This document shows, piece after piece, positions 34,113-40,993 of a stretch of 40,993 bases of DNA; within the stretch, counting starts at the first letter, position 1, and each line of letters begins with the position of its first letter. The translations under genes were made by a program, and so were the position numbers. Location: the NCBI GenBank assembly GCA_046542995.1, contig JBKHAH010000020.1, positions 1 to 40,993 on the forward strand, given 5' to 3'. Under the pieces are notes generated by a model. It was not told the origin of the DNA. It ran no database searches and saw only the letters and a program-made list of their open reading frames with translations. This stretch comes from Perlabentimonas sp046542995. Lineage in GTDB: Bacteria; Bacteroidota; Bacteroidia; Bacteroidales; Tenuifilaceae.

Positions 34113-35552
34113 ATGAGACGAATTTTAATACCAGCACTACTACTAGCTTTCCTTTGGATGATTTCGTGCCAAAAGGATAATATTTCATATAGCCCATCGT
34201 TAAACGTTAGTTTTAGCGGCGACACCGTTTTGTTCGACACTATTTTTACAACCATAGGCTCTGCAACGCGTTATTTTAAGGTTTACAATGATAATAAGAG
34301 CGATGTTGAGATTTCATCCATCCGCTTGGCGGGCGGAGAATCATCACCCTACAGGATAAATGTTGATGGTGAACCAACCACACATGCCCGCGACGTGCTG
34401 TTACGTAGTAATGATAGCCTTTTCGTTTTTGTTGAGGTAACCGCTAATCCAACCTCACAGAATGCTCCCATGCTGGTTGCCGATTCAATTGTTTTTAACA
34501 CCAACGGCAACATGAAGGATGTGAAGCTCATATCATGGGGGCAGGATGTTCATTTGCTTAATGCCCTTGAATTAACTGGTTCGAATGTCTTCGCCGCCGA
34601 TAAGCCTTACCTAATCTATAGCTATCTTTATGTCCCCCCCAATGTCAATCTTAAAATTGAGGAGGGTGCCCGCCTGCATTTTCATAATCAAGCCCAGCTG
34701 GTAGTTGATGGTACGCTTGAGGTAGAAGGAGCTCCAGAGAATCCTGTTGTTTTTGAGGGTGATAGGTTGGAGGAGTTTTACAGCAACAAGGCTGGCCAAT
34801 GGAGTGGTTTGTGGTTTAGGGCAGGAAGCCACAGCAATAGCATGAACTGGGCCGAAGTTAAAAATGCTATCCTCGGAGTCGTGGTTGATACCTTTGCAAT
34901 CCCCGATGTTCCAACCGTAGTTATGCATAATACCAGGGTTGAAAACATGAGTGCGTTGGGTCTTTACGCCCGCGGTGCAATTATTGAGGCAGGGAACTGC
35001 CTGTTTGCTAACGCTGGACAAACAGCCGTAGCGCTTACCATGGGCGGTAAATACAGGTTTTACCAGTCAACCATAGCAAACTACTGGGGGCAATATACTA
35101 ACCGAAAAGGACCTGCACTTCTTTTAAATAATTACTATACCTACAAGGATACTACTACTGGTGCTACCATGCTTGAAACCAGAGATATTGAAGAGGCTTA
35201 TTTTGTTAATTGCATAATTTACGGTTCACGCGATAGCGAGTTAGAAATTGATAATGTTTATCAAGGGCAGGTGATTGATGCGCAGATGAACTATCTGTTT
35301 GAAAACTCAATTTTAAGAGTAGGCTCAAATTTTGATTTGAATAATGATGCTTATTTTGTTGATGTTTTTAACGAGGACCCTCTGTTTAAGGAGCCCTTTG
35401 AGAATAATTTCGAGTTAGATACTCTGAGTCCAGCAATGGATATTGGGCTGTATAATATCGCTACGCAATTTCCAGTTGATCTAAACAATGTTAGCAGGCT
35501 GGATGATGCTGGTCCTGACCTCGGTGCTTTTGAAAGGGTAGAGATAGAGTGA
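34113..35552 (+). CDS. lipoprotein with right-handed parallel beta-helix domain
   Basis: A 479-residue predicted lipoprotein: MRRILIPALLLAFLWMISC with C19 lipidated. After a beta-sandwich-like N-terminal region (about 30-145, with FDTIFTTIGSATRYFKVYND, an Ig-like segment) the protein turns into short repeated strands (GARLHFHNQAQLVVDGTLEVEG and similar) typical of a right-handed beta-helix (about 155-430). It ends with the DxGPDLGAFE motif frequent at the end of such surface proteins (choice-of-anchor Q type). No catalytic residues of pectate lyases were recognised, so the role may be polysaccharide binding. It is probably surface-exposed. Confidence 0.82.
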   Translation: MRRILIPALLLAFLWMISCQKDNISYSPSLNVSFSGDTVLFDTIFTTIGSATRYFKVYNDNKSDVEISSIRLAGGESSPYRINVDGEPTTHARDVLLRSNDSLFVFVEVTANPTSQNAPMLVADSIVFNTNGNMKDVKLISWGQDVHLLNALELTGSNVFAADKPYLIYSYLYVPPNVNLKIEEGARLHFHNQAQLVVDGTLEVEGAPENPVVFEGDRLEEFYSNKAGQWSGLWFRAGSHSNSMNWAEVKNAILGVVVDTFAIPDVPTVVMHNTRVENMSALGLYARGAIIEAGNCLFANAGQTAVALTMGGKYRFYQSTIANYWGQYTNRKGPALLLNNYYTYKDTTTGATMLETRDIEEAYFVNCIIYGSRDSELEIDNVYQGQVIDAQMNYLFENSILRVGSNFDLNNDAYFVDVFNEDPLFKEPFENNFELDTLSPAMDIGLYNIATQFPVDLNNVSRLDDAGPDLGAFERVEIE

Positions 35553-35709
35553 AACTTCTTTAGCGTGCATGCTTCACCTTAAACGACATTGATATAAAAT
35601 CTATCGTTGTTAGAAACAAGCGGCCAATTGCTAATGTGGGTTAAAAATCCAAAATCTTACTATCTTTATCCGTTGTTGAATTGAGTTACTACTTGAAAAC
35701 TATCTCGTA

Positions 35710-36762
35710 ATGATTACAAAAAGAATTCATAAGCGAATTGCTTTTCCCGCCATGTTTCTGCTCCTGATACTTTCTCTTATATTCCAACCTAGCTTTTCCC
35801 AGGAAAGGTACAGGATTATGTTTTATAATGTTGAGAATCTGTTTGATCCATTTGACGACAGCTTAAAGCGCGATGAGGAATTTACCCCTAAGGGTACACG
35901 CTACTGGACATGGAATAAGATGACCAAGAAGGTGAATAATACCTATAAGGTTATTGCTGCTGTGGGAGAATGGGATCCGCCTACCATGGTTGGTTTGTGT
36001 GAGGTGGAGAATAGATTGGTTGTTAGTAGAATAGTCAAAAACACACCTTTGTCCAAATATAATTACCAAATTGTTCATCGTGAGTCGCCAGATAGACGAG
36101 GCATTGACGTGGCCTTAATCTATCGACCCGACCAGTTTACCGTTGAGGATGAGCGATATTTCAGAGTGTATTATCCCGATGATTCAACCCGAACAACTCG
36201 TGAAGTGTTATACACACGCGGCATTCTCGATAATTTGGATACTCTTCATGTTTTTGTTAATCACTGGCCATCGAAGTGGGGCGGTGAGCTGGCAACGGAG
36301 CCGGGAAGAATTGCTGCCGCAAAGGTAGTTCGCGAGAAGGTAGATTCCATAAAAATTTTTCATCCTGATGCTCGTATTATTATCATGGGCGATTTTAATG
36401 ATACTCCCAGCAGCCCACCATTAATTGAAGGACTAAAAACTTCTCCCCCCGAAAAACCATTTAAGCCTGATGGGCTTTACAATCTTCACCTCCCATTTGA
36501 GGGTCAGGGCATCGGTACGCTTAAGTACCAAGGGAACTGGGAGGTTATTGATATGATGATTGTTTCTAAAGGGTTACTCAATCGCAGGCATGGTGTTTAC
36601 ACAAATCTGGATGGTGGTAAAATTTTTAATGCCGATTTTCTTATTGAGGAGGATGAGGCCTTTGTAGGTGTAAAACCATTTCGAACATTCATTGGATTTA
36701 AGTATCATGGTGGGTATAGTGATCATTTTCCAATATATATCGACCTCTATCCTAATAATTAG
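35710..36762 (+). CDS. secreted endonuclease/exonuclease/phosphatase (EEP) family protein
   Basis: A 350-residue EEP-fold hydrolase with a signal peptide (to about residue 30, ending PSFS|QE). Catalytic positions are recognisable: N40 and E42 (FYNVENLFD), the SPDRRGIDVALIYRP stretch, NHWPSKWGG, D228 and N230 in GDFNDTP, and D338-H339 in YSDHFPI. These support metal-dependent phosphodiester or phosphomonoester cleavage in the periplasm or outside. Specific substrate (DNA, RNA, sphingomyelin or inositol phosphate) is not predictable. It lies 157 bases after the beta-helix lipoprotein and may share its transcript. Confidence 0.9.
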   Translation: MITKRIHKRIAFPAMFLLLILSLIFQPSFSQERYRIMFYNVENLFDPFDDSLKRDEEFTPKGTRYWTWNKMTKKVNNTYKVIAAVGEWDPPTMVGLCEVENRLVVSRIVKNTPLSKYNYQIVHRESPDRRGIDVALIYRPDQFTVEDERYFRVYYPDDSTRTTREVLYTRGILDNLDTLHVFVNHWPSKWGGELATEPGRIAAAKVVREKVDSIKIFHPDARIIIMGDFNDTPSSPPLIEGLKTSPPEKPFKPDGLYNLHLPFEGQGIGTLKYQGNWEVIDMMIVSKGLLNRRHGVYTNLDGGKIFNADFLIEEDEAFVGVKPFRTFIGFKYHGGYSDHFPIYIDLYPNN

Positions 36763-36802
36763 TTTTTTGTAGCAAAGAGGTAAGTCCCATTATTCCTGCC
36801 TA

Positions 36803-37060
36803 CCCAAATTTTTTTTGGGCATAATGGTGAAATGACAGGTAAAAACAAATATGCTCGTCACTGCCAGGAGGAACATCCTGTCCCGGTTTCTATCTGGAAC
36901 AAAGCAGTCTCATTCTTTCCAAAAATAAAGAGATTGGCTCTGCCTAACTAACAAAGAACGCTCGGTTGCTTCAACCCTTACGCTTCGAGCGCACTTCGGC
37001 AGGCTCAGTAACCTCCTCAGTGCCCACCTCAGGGCTAGGGTTTCGCAATGACGAGTTAAA
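36803..37060. repeat. dispersed palindromic repeat, copy 2 (MITE-like)
   Basis: Starts about 40 bases after the EEP stop. It contains CCCAAA...TTTGGG (36803-36819 area), the shared GGGCATAATG block, and terminal inverted repeats CTCGTCACTGC (36854-36864) and GCAATGACGAG (37045-37055), complementary at 10 of 11 positions and about 200 bases apart. The AGATTGGCTC block near 36930 recurs in copy 3. No transposase. An overlapping minus-strand frame (36910-37209) is compositionally part of the repeat and is not called. Confidence 0.65.
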
Positions 37061-37075
37061 AATCGGCCTTTTGTA

Positions 37076-37390
37076 GCATGATATGTAAATACTAGATAAT
37101 GAGAGGAATGTATTAATCTGGCATTGTTAAGTTCGCATTTTGCAAAAAAGCGCCTTTCTTGTTTATTCAAATATCTCTGATTTAGACTAATTCCCCTAAT
37201 TCCTTCCATTCAGTTTAGATAAAAGAGATTCAAGCATTGCAGTAAACCTATGTCAACCGCCCTTTGTTATTGTAATCCAAACACAATGATTTATAACATA
37301 GCCAATCAATATGAAAAAATATGCAAATCGCTTTTTCATTCAGTATAATTTTCCGATTTTTGTACCATAATATTTTGAGCAACACGATTT
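37076..37390. other. leader region upstream of moeA, no gene seen (315 bases)
   Basis: AT-rich intergenic sequence between repeat copy 2 and moeA. I looked for a molybdenum-cofactor riboswitch and for an ModE-type palindrome and saw neither. No consensus TAnnTTTG was found in the last 100 bases, only near matches. Transcription of the moe/moa group must start here. Confidence 0.4.
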
Positions 37391-38572
37391 ATGATAAAAC
37401 TGGAACAATCAATATCAACTGTACTTGAGTTTACTCAGGAGCAGCTCTGTAAAGAGCTCGTCCCACTGTGGGAGTCAACAAATCGTGTTCTTGCAGTTGA
37501 TGTCTTCTCTGATATTAACATGCCTCCTTTTAACAAGGCTGCAGTTGATGGTTATGCGTGCCGTAAGGCCGATATTTTTGATGCTTTAAAAGTTGTTGAG
37601 GTTATACCAGCAGGACAGTTCCCTCAAAAAACAGTAGAGCAGGGTACTTGCTCAAAAATTATGACTGGTGCACCCGTGCCGCAAGGTGCCGATTGTATTT
37701 TAATGGTTGAAGAGACAGAAATCGTCTCAAAAGACACGATACGTTTTACTGGTGATGACACTAAAACCAATATAGCATTATTTGCTGAGGATGTTAAGCA
37801 GGGTGATTTGGTTCTTAATGGAGGAACCCTAATTGAGCCGCAGCACGTTGCAATTCTCGCTGCAGTTGGTGTTTCTCAGGTTGAGGTTGCCGTGCAACCA
37901 AAGGTTGCAGTTTTAACTACTGGCGATGAGCTTGTTGAGCCCGACATTGTGCCTCATGCAGGACAGATACGCAACAGTAACGGTCATCAGCTTTATACCC
38001 AGGTTAAGCGTGCGGGGGCATTACCAATTTACGGAGGAATTATTGATGATACCCTTGAGGCAACGCGGGACGCCATCTCAAAGGCACTTAGCGAATGCGA
38101 TATAGTAATCCTTACGGGCGGAGTATCCATGGGCGATTTCGATTATGTTCCTCAGGTACTAAGTGAGCTGGGTGTTGAGTTAAAATTTAAAACCATTGCT
38201 GTACAGCCTGGTAAGCCAACTGTTTTTGGTGTAAAGGAAAGTAAGTTGGTTTTTGGTTTGCCGGGTAACCCTGTTTCCTCCTTCTTACAGTTTGAGTTGC
38301 ATGTACGCCCTGCAATCCAGAAGATTATGGGCAGCAGGTTACCTCAAAAAAATATCATAAAAATTCCTTTGGCTGTTGATTATAAGCGCAAAAGAGCCGG
38401 ACGGCAGGCACTGGTGCCAGCACAAATTACTGATAGTGGTCAGGTGCAACCCGTTAGCTATCATGGGTCGGCACATATTTTTGCCCTTTCCGCTGTAAAT
38501 GCTTTTATATCTGTACCCATTGGTGTTGAATCTATTCAGAAAGGAGAACTTGTTAATGTACGACCACTATAA
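37391..38572 (+). CDS. moeA: molybdopterin molybdenumtransferase MoeA
   Basis: A 393-residue protein that inserts molybdate into adenylylated molybdopterin. Present are MPPFNKAAVDGYA near residue 40, the MTGAPVPQGADCILMVE segment, the MoCF motif TGGVSMGDFD at 242-251, and PGNPVSS from residue 291. The C-terminal domain (RRAGRQALVPAQI... region) is complete, and the length is standard (390-410). It is the first gene of a molybdenum-cofactor group; its last codons overlap the moaA start by 17 bases, which implies translational coupling. Confidence 0.95.
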   Translation: MIKLEQSISTVLEFTQEQLCKELVPLWESTNRVLAVDVFSDINMPPFNKAAVDGYACRKADIFDALKVVEVIPAGQFPQKTVEQGTCSKIMTGAPVPQGADCILMVEETEIVSKDTIRFTGDDTKTNIALFAEDVKQGDLVLNGGTLIEPQHVAILAAVGVSQVEVAVQPKVAVLTTGDELVEPDIVPHAGQIRNSNGHQLYTQVKRAGALPIYGGIIDDTLEATRDAISKALSECDIVILTGGVSMGDFDYVPQVLSELGVELKFKTIAVQPGKPTVFGVKESKLVFGLPGNPVSSFLQFELHVRPAIQKIMGSRLPQKNIIKIPLAVDYKRKRAGRQALVPAQITDSGQVQPVSYHGSAHIFALSAVNAFISVPIGVESIQKGELVNVRPL

Positions 38573-39356
38573 ACGACATATTACCTACCTGCGTATTTCG
38601 GTTACTGATCGTTGTAACCTACGCTGCACATACTGTATGCCAGAGGAGGGGGTTTCTATGCTAAGGCATCAGGATATTCTTACATTCGATGAGATAGTAG
38701 AGTTTACCCGAACTGCAACCCTTATGGGCATTAACAAGGTTCGCATTACCGGAGGAGAACCATTGGTGCGCAAGGGTATTGTTGATTTAGTTGCCATGCT
38801 GGCTAAAATTGATGCCATAAATGACCTGTCAATGACAACCAATGGTACGCTTCTTAAAGAGTTTGCAAAACCTTTACGTGAGGCAGGTTTAATGAGGGTT
38901 AACGTTAGCCTCGATACGTTGGATGAACAGAAATTCGCGCAAACTACCCGTGTTGGAAAGCTGAACGATGCGATTGAGGGAATTTATTCGGCCAGGGAGG
39001 CCGGACTAGAACCAATAAAGATTAATTGTGTGGTTAAGGAGTCATCAATGGAGGAGGATGCACAAGCAGTAAAACGATTTGCTCTTGACAATGGCTTTCG
39101 GGCAAGATTCATTCCTTTAATGGATCTTGATACGGGCGTACACGGGATTGTTGAGGGAGGTGAAGGTGGCGATTGCGCACAATGCAACAGGCTTCGACTT
39201 ACGGCTAATGGCATAGTTAAGCCATGCCTTTTTAGCGATATTGGTTATAATGTTCGTGAGCTTGGCCCAAGGGAGTCCATTATAAAAGCGATTGATAATA
39301 AACCCCAATGTGGCGGAATAAGTACAAAAGGTGAGTTTTACAATGTTGGTGGATAG
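38556..39356 (+). CDS. moaA: short-form GTP 3',8-cyclase MoaA
   Basis: A 266-residue radical-SAM enzyme. I chose ATG 38556 because the family N-terminus (Y-L-R-I-S-V-T-D-R-C) follows at once and it overlaps moeA only slightly; the frame opens earlier (38499) inside moeA. The first [4Fe-4S] site is C20, C24, C27 (CNLRCTYC) and the second C207, C210, C224 (CAQCNRLRL...KPC). The conserved C-terminal GG is at 265-266. Between the RFIPLM strand (184-189) and C207 only about 20 residues remain, against about 60 in E. coli MoaA (329 residues), so a whole segment is missing. All signature residues are kept, which suggests a compact functional form rather than a pseudogene. Confidence 0.88.
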   Translation: MYDHYKRHITYLRISVTDRCNLRCTYCMPEEGVSMLRHQDILTFDEIVEFTRTATLMGINKVRITGGEPLVRKGIVDLVAMLAKIDAINDLSMTTNGTLLKEFAKPLREAGLMRVNVSLDTLDEQKFAQTTRVGKLNDAIEGIYSAREAGLEPIKINCVVKESSMEEDAQAVKRFALDNGFRARFIPLMDLDTGVHGIVEGGEGGDCAQCNRLRLTANGIVKPCLFSDIGYNVRELGPRESIIKAIDNKPQCGGISTKGEFYNVGG

Positions 39357-39415
39357 CTTGATAGCCCATTAACCTTGCAACATAACCGACAACTGAAATC
39401 AAACTACAAAAAATC

Positions 39416-39865
39416 ATGAAATTTTCACACATAGACAGCAAGGGCAAGGCGAACATGGTTGACGTAGGCGCAAAGCCCAATCAAATTCGCGAAGCGAAGG
39501 CATCCGGTCATATTGCTTTAAATCCTGAAACCGTTTCGCTAATCAGGGATAATAGCATGAAGAAGGGCGATGTGCTTACAGTTGCCGAGGTTGCAGGAAT
39601 ACAGGCTGCAAAGCGAGCAGCCGACCTTATCCCTCTATGTCATACACTACTTCTCACTAAGGTTGATGTTAAGGCATCTGTGGTTGATAATGGGGTTGAA
39701 GTTAGCAGCCTGGTTCGTTGTGTTGGGCAAACGGGTGTTGAGATGGAAGCCCTAACCGCAGTCTCCGTGGCTCTACTTACCGTTTACGATATGTGCAAGG
39801 CCGTTGATAAGGAAATGGTAATAAGTGATATGAAGTTATTGCAGAAAACAAAAAAAGATATCTAA
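39416..39865 (+). CDS. moaC: cyclic pyranopterin monophosphate synthase MoaC
   Basis: A 149-residue protein that turns the MoaA product into cyclic pyranopterin monophosphate. Signature segments are the N-terminal FSHIDSKGKANMVDVGAKP, AAKRAADLIPLCHTLLLTKV (with the catalytic-region histidine) and GVEMEALTAVSVALLTVYDMCKA. The length is normal (150-160). It starts 59 bases after moaA on the same strand and is followed 31 bases later by the MOSC-MogA fusion. Confidence 0.95.
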   Translation: MKFSHIDSKGKANMVDVGAKPNQIREAKASGHIALNPETVSLIRDNSMKKGDVLTVAEVAGIQAAKRAADLIPLCHTLLLTKVDVKASVVDNGVEVSSLVRCVGQTGVEMEALTAVSVALLTVYDMCKAVDKEMVISDMKLLQKTKKDI

Positions 39866-39896
39866 GAATATTCTAATGAGTCTAATGTGGTAAATT

Positions 39897-40829
39897 ATGC
39901 AAAAAGTAAAAATTCTATCAGTAAACATATCCACCGAGAAGGGTGTAATTAAGAAACCTGTTGAGAGTATTGAGCTTAATGAACTTGGCGTTGCCAATGA
40001 TGCCCATTCTGGTGAGTGGCACCGTCAGGTTAGTATGTTGGGGAAGGAGAGCTTCGATAGGTTCTCAAAAATGGCAGGTCGGCAGATAAACTATGGCGAG
40101 TTTGCCGAGAACATTACTAGCGAGGGCGTGGAGCTGGTTGACACCAAACCCGGCGATCGCTTTGTGAATAAAGATATTGAGCTGGAGGTTACCCAAATTG
40201 GCAAAGCTTGCCATGGCGATAGTTGCGCCATTTACCGTGAGGTGGGTAACTGCGTAATGCCTAAAGAAGGGATATTCCTCAGGGTTAAGAAGAATGGCAG
40301 CCTAAAACCAGGCGATGAGCTAGAGTATCTCCCAAAGATATACAAGGTTATGGTAATCACTCTTAGCGACCGCGCATACAAAGGAACATACGACGATAAG
40401 AGTGGCCCTGCCGTGGTTGGAAAGGTTGACGATTTCTTCCAGTCAATTAAATGGCAGCATACCGTTGATACGATGGTTATTCCCGACGACGAGCGGATGC
40501 TTCGTGGTAATCTGTTAAAAGCAAAGGAGCATGGGTACGATTTGGTTATCACCACCGGAGGAACCGGTATTGGCCAAAGGGATATTACCCCTGATGTTGC
40601 TAGCGAGATGCTTGATAAGGAGATTCCCGGCATAATGGAGATGATACGCATGAAGTATGGTGCTGAAAAACCCAACGCTTTACTAAGCAGGGGAGTAGCT
40701 GGTATTATGGACAATACCTTTGTTTATACATTGCCCGGAAGCGTAAAGGCAGTAAATGAGTATATGACAGAAATTACCAAAACCCTCAAGCATCTATTCT
40801 TAATGCGCATGGGCATTGATAGCCATTAA
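39897..40829 (+). CDS. MOSC-MogA/MoaB fusion protein
   Basis: A 310-residue two-domain protein. Residues 1 to ~145 are a MOSC domain (VANDAHSGEWHRQVSML, AENITSEG, and the cysteine-bearing GKACHGDSCAIYREVG...MPKEGIF). Residues ~147-310 are a MogA/MoaB-type molybdopterin adenylyltransferase (VITLSDRAYKG, DKSGP, TTGGTG at 219-224, then RDITPD and LPGS). MOSC domains bind Mo-cofactor or sulfur species; MogA adenylylates molybdopterin before MoeA acts. Fusion would couple adenylylation to a cofactor-handling domain. The gene is last in the visible moe/moa group; moaD, moaE and mobA are not seen and may lie beyond the window. Confidence 0.9.
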   Translation: MQKVKILSVNISTEKGVIKKPVESIELNELGVANDAHSGEWHRQVSMLGKESFDRFSKMAGRQINYGEFAENITSEGVELVDTKPGDRFVNKDIELEVTQIGKACHGDSCAIYREVGNCVMPKEGIFLRVKKNGSLKPGDELEYLPKIYKVMVITLSDRAYKGTYDDKSGPAVVGKVDDFFQSIKWQHTVDTMVIPDDERMLRGNLLKAKEHGYDLVITTGGTGIGQRDITPDVASEMLDKEIPGIMEMIRMKYGAEKPNALLSRGVAGIMDNTFVYTLPGSVKAVNEYMTEITKTLKHLFLMRMGIDSH

Positions 40830-40839
40830 GCTTTTACGT

Positions 40840-40993
40840 ACCCAATTTATTTTGGGCATAATGAGGATATGACACAAAAAGAACCGTTATCGCGAGGGTA
40901 CTTTCCGAACTTAGCGAAGCGATCTCTTGTTTTCCAGAATTATTGAGATTGGCTCCGCCGAGCACTTCGAGAGCCTCAGTGCCCGCCTCAGTG
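40840..40993. repeat. dispersed palindromic repeat, copy 3 (runs off the window end)
   Basis: Begins 10 bases after the MOSC-MogA stop with ACCCAATTTATTTTGGGCAT (40840-40859), which parallels the head of copy 2. It then has an ATGAGGATATGAC block, and later GAGATTGGCTC and CAGTGCCCGCCTCAGTG, also as in copy 2. The right end lies outside the window. Confidence 0.55.

Noticed and set aside
36910..37209. A 99-codon minus-strand frame between the EEP gene and moeA.
   Set aside because: It lies largely inside the dispersed repeat, has low-complexity repeat-derived composition and no recognisable domain.
37076..37390. Possible molybdenum-cofactor riboswitch before moeA.
   Set aside because: No stable multi-stem GC-containing structure or conserved core was visible in this AT-rich leader.
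38499..38555. An upstream ATG extending MoaA by 19 residues inside moeA.
   Set aside because: The added residues are a read of the moeA 3' end in another frame; the family N-terminus begins at 38556.
40232..40714. A 160-codon minus-strand frame within the MOSC-MogA gene.
   Set aside because: Fully antisense to a well-recognised gene; its Ser/Ile/Pro-rich composition is typical of a shadow frame.
1..40993. CRISPR arrays, prophage, transposases or a defence island.
   Set aside because: No regularly spaced identical repeats and no phage, transposase or known defence-protein signatures were seen; only the toxin-antitoxin cassette could belong to such a category.

Overview
The window looks like a chromosomal segment of a Bacteroidota bacterium, probably Bacteroidales or Marinilabiliales-like. 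The signs are AT-rich DNA, several upstream regions with the Bacteroidota -7 element TAnnTTTG, and Bacteroidota-typical proteins: a PorT-type beta-barrel, DUF5063, a hybrid PAS histidine kinase, a C69 dipeptidase, MacB/FtsX permeases of the ~790 aa type, and futalosine-route menaquinone genes. No rRNA, tRNA, CRISPR array, transposase, integrase or phage gene was seen. Most of the window is housekeeping.

Layout. 1-4364: the C-terminal end of a membrane-bound M28-type peptidase (cut by the window edge), a DUF554 membrane protein, then a compact sugar-nucleotide locus. That locus holds an APH/AmgK-like kinase fused to a RapZ C-terminal domain, a tiny CxxC protein, and a MurU-like nucleotidyltransferase. 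4411-5425: an inserted DUF1778/GNAT toxin-antitoxin module whose boundaries have the architecture of an integron gene cassette with an attC-like site. 5509-9228: mnmA (minus strand) and a crtI-crtB carotenoid pair. 9471-15432: an FtsX-type ABC permease, then a tight operon of nucleoid-associated protein, DUF5063, DEDDy exonuclease and RlmI-like rRNA methyltransferase. 15434-22172: YaaA, an Fe-type superoxide dismutase, an SSS symporter, a PorT-like barrel, mqnB-mqnD, a 67-aa orphan, and a Mn-type superoxide dismutase with a palindromic putative operator. 22253-24161 (minus strand): a small lipoprotein, and a LuxR-type regulator translationally coupled to a YtfE/RIC-like di-iron protein. 24394-29753: RmuC, a GT2 glycosyltransferase and a triple-PAS hybrid kinase. 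30023-36762: C69 dipeptidase, GNAT, amidohydrolase lipoprotein, beta-helix lipoprotein and a secreted EEP-family nuclease/phosphatase. 37391-40829: molybdenum-cofactor genes moeA, a short moaA, moaC and a MOSC-MogA fusion.

Themes. Oxidative and nitrosative stress is prominent (YaaA, two SODs of different metal type, RIC-like protein with regulator). The Moco genes imply molybdoenzymes and, with menaquinone, respiratory metabolism. A dispersed palindromic repeat occurs three times, each just after the 3' end of a plus-strand gene (29753, 36762, 40829).

Most interesting points: (1) the toxin-antitoxin unit as a lone integron-type cassette with no integrase in view; (2) the amino-sugar kinase-RapZ-C fusion next to a MurU-like enzyme, suggesting a kinase with a built-in GlcN6P-sensing domain; (3) a RIC-like protein that keeps all six di-iron ligands but lacks the N-terminal Cys-Cys and is coupled to a pseudo-receiver LuxR protein; (4) an unusually short MoaA. 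All calls come from reading the sequence; no database search was run.
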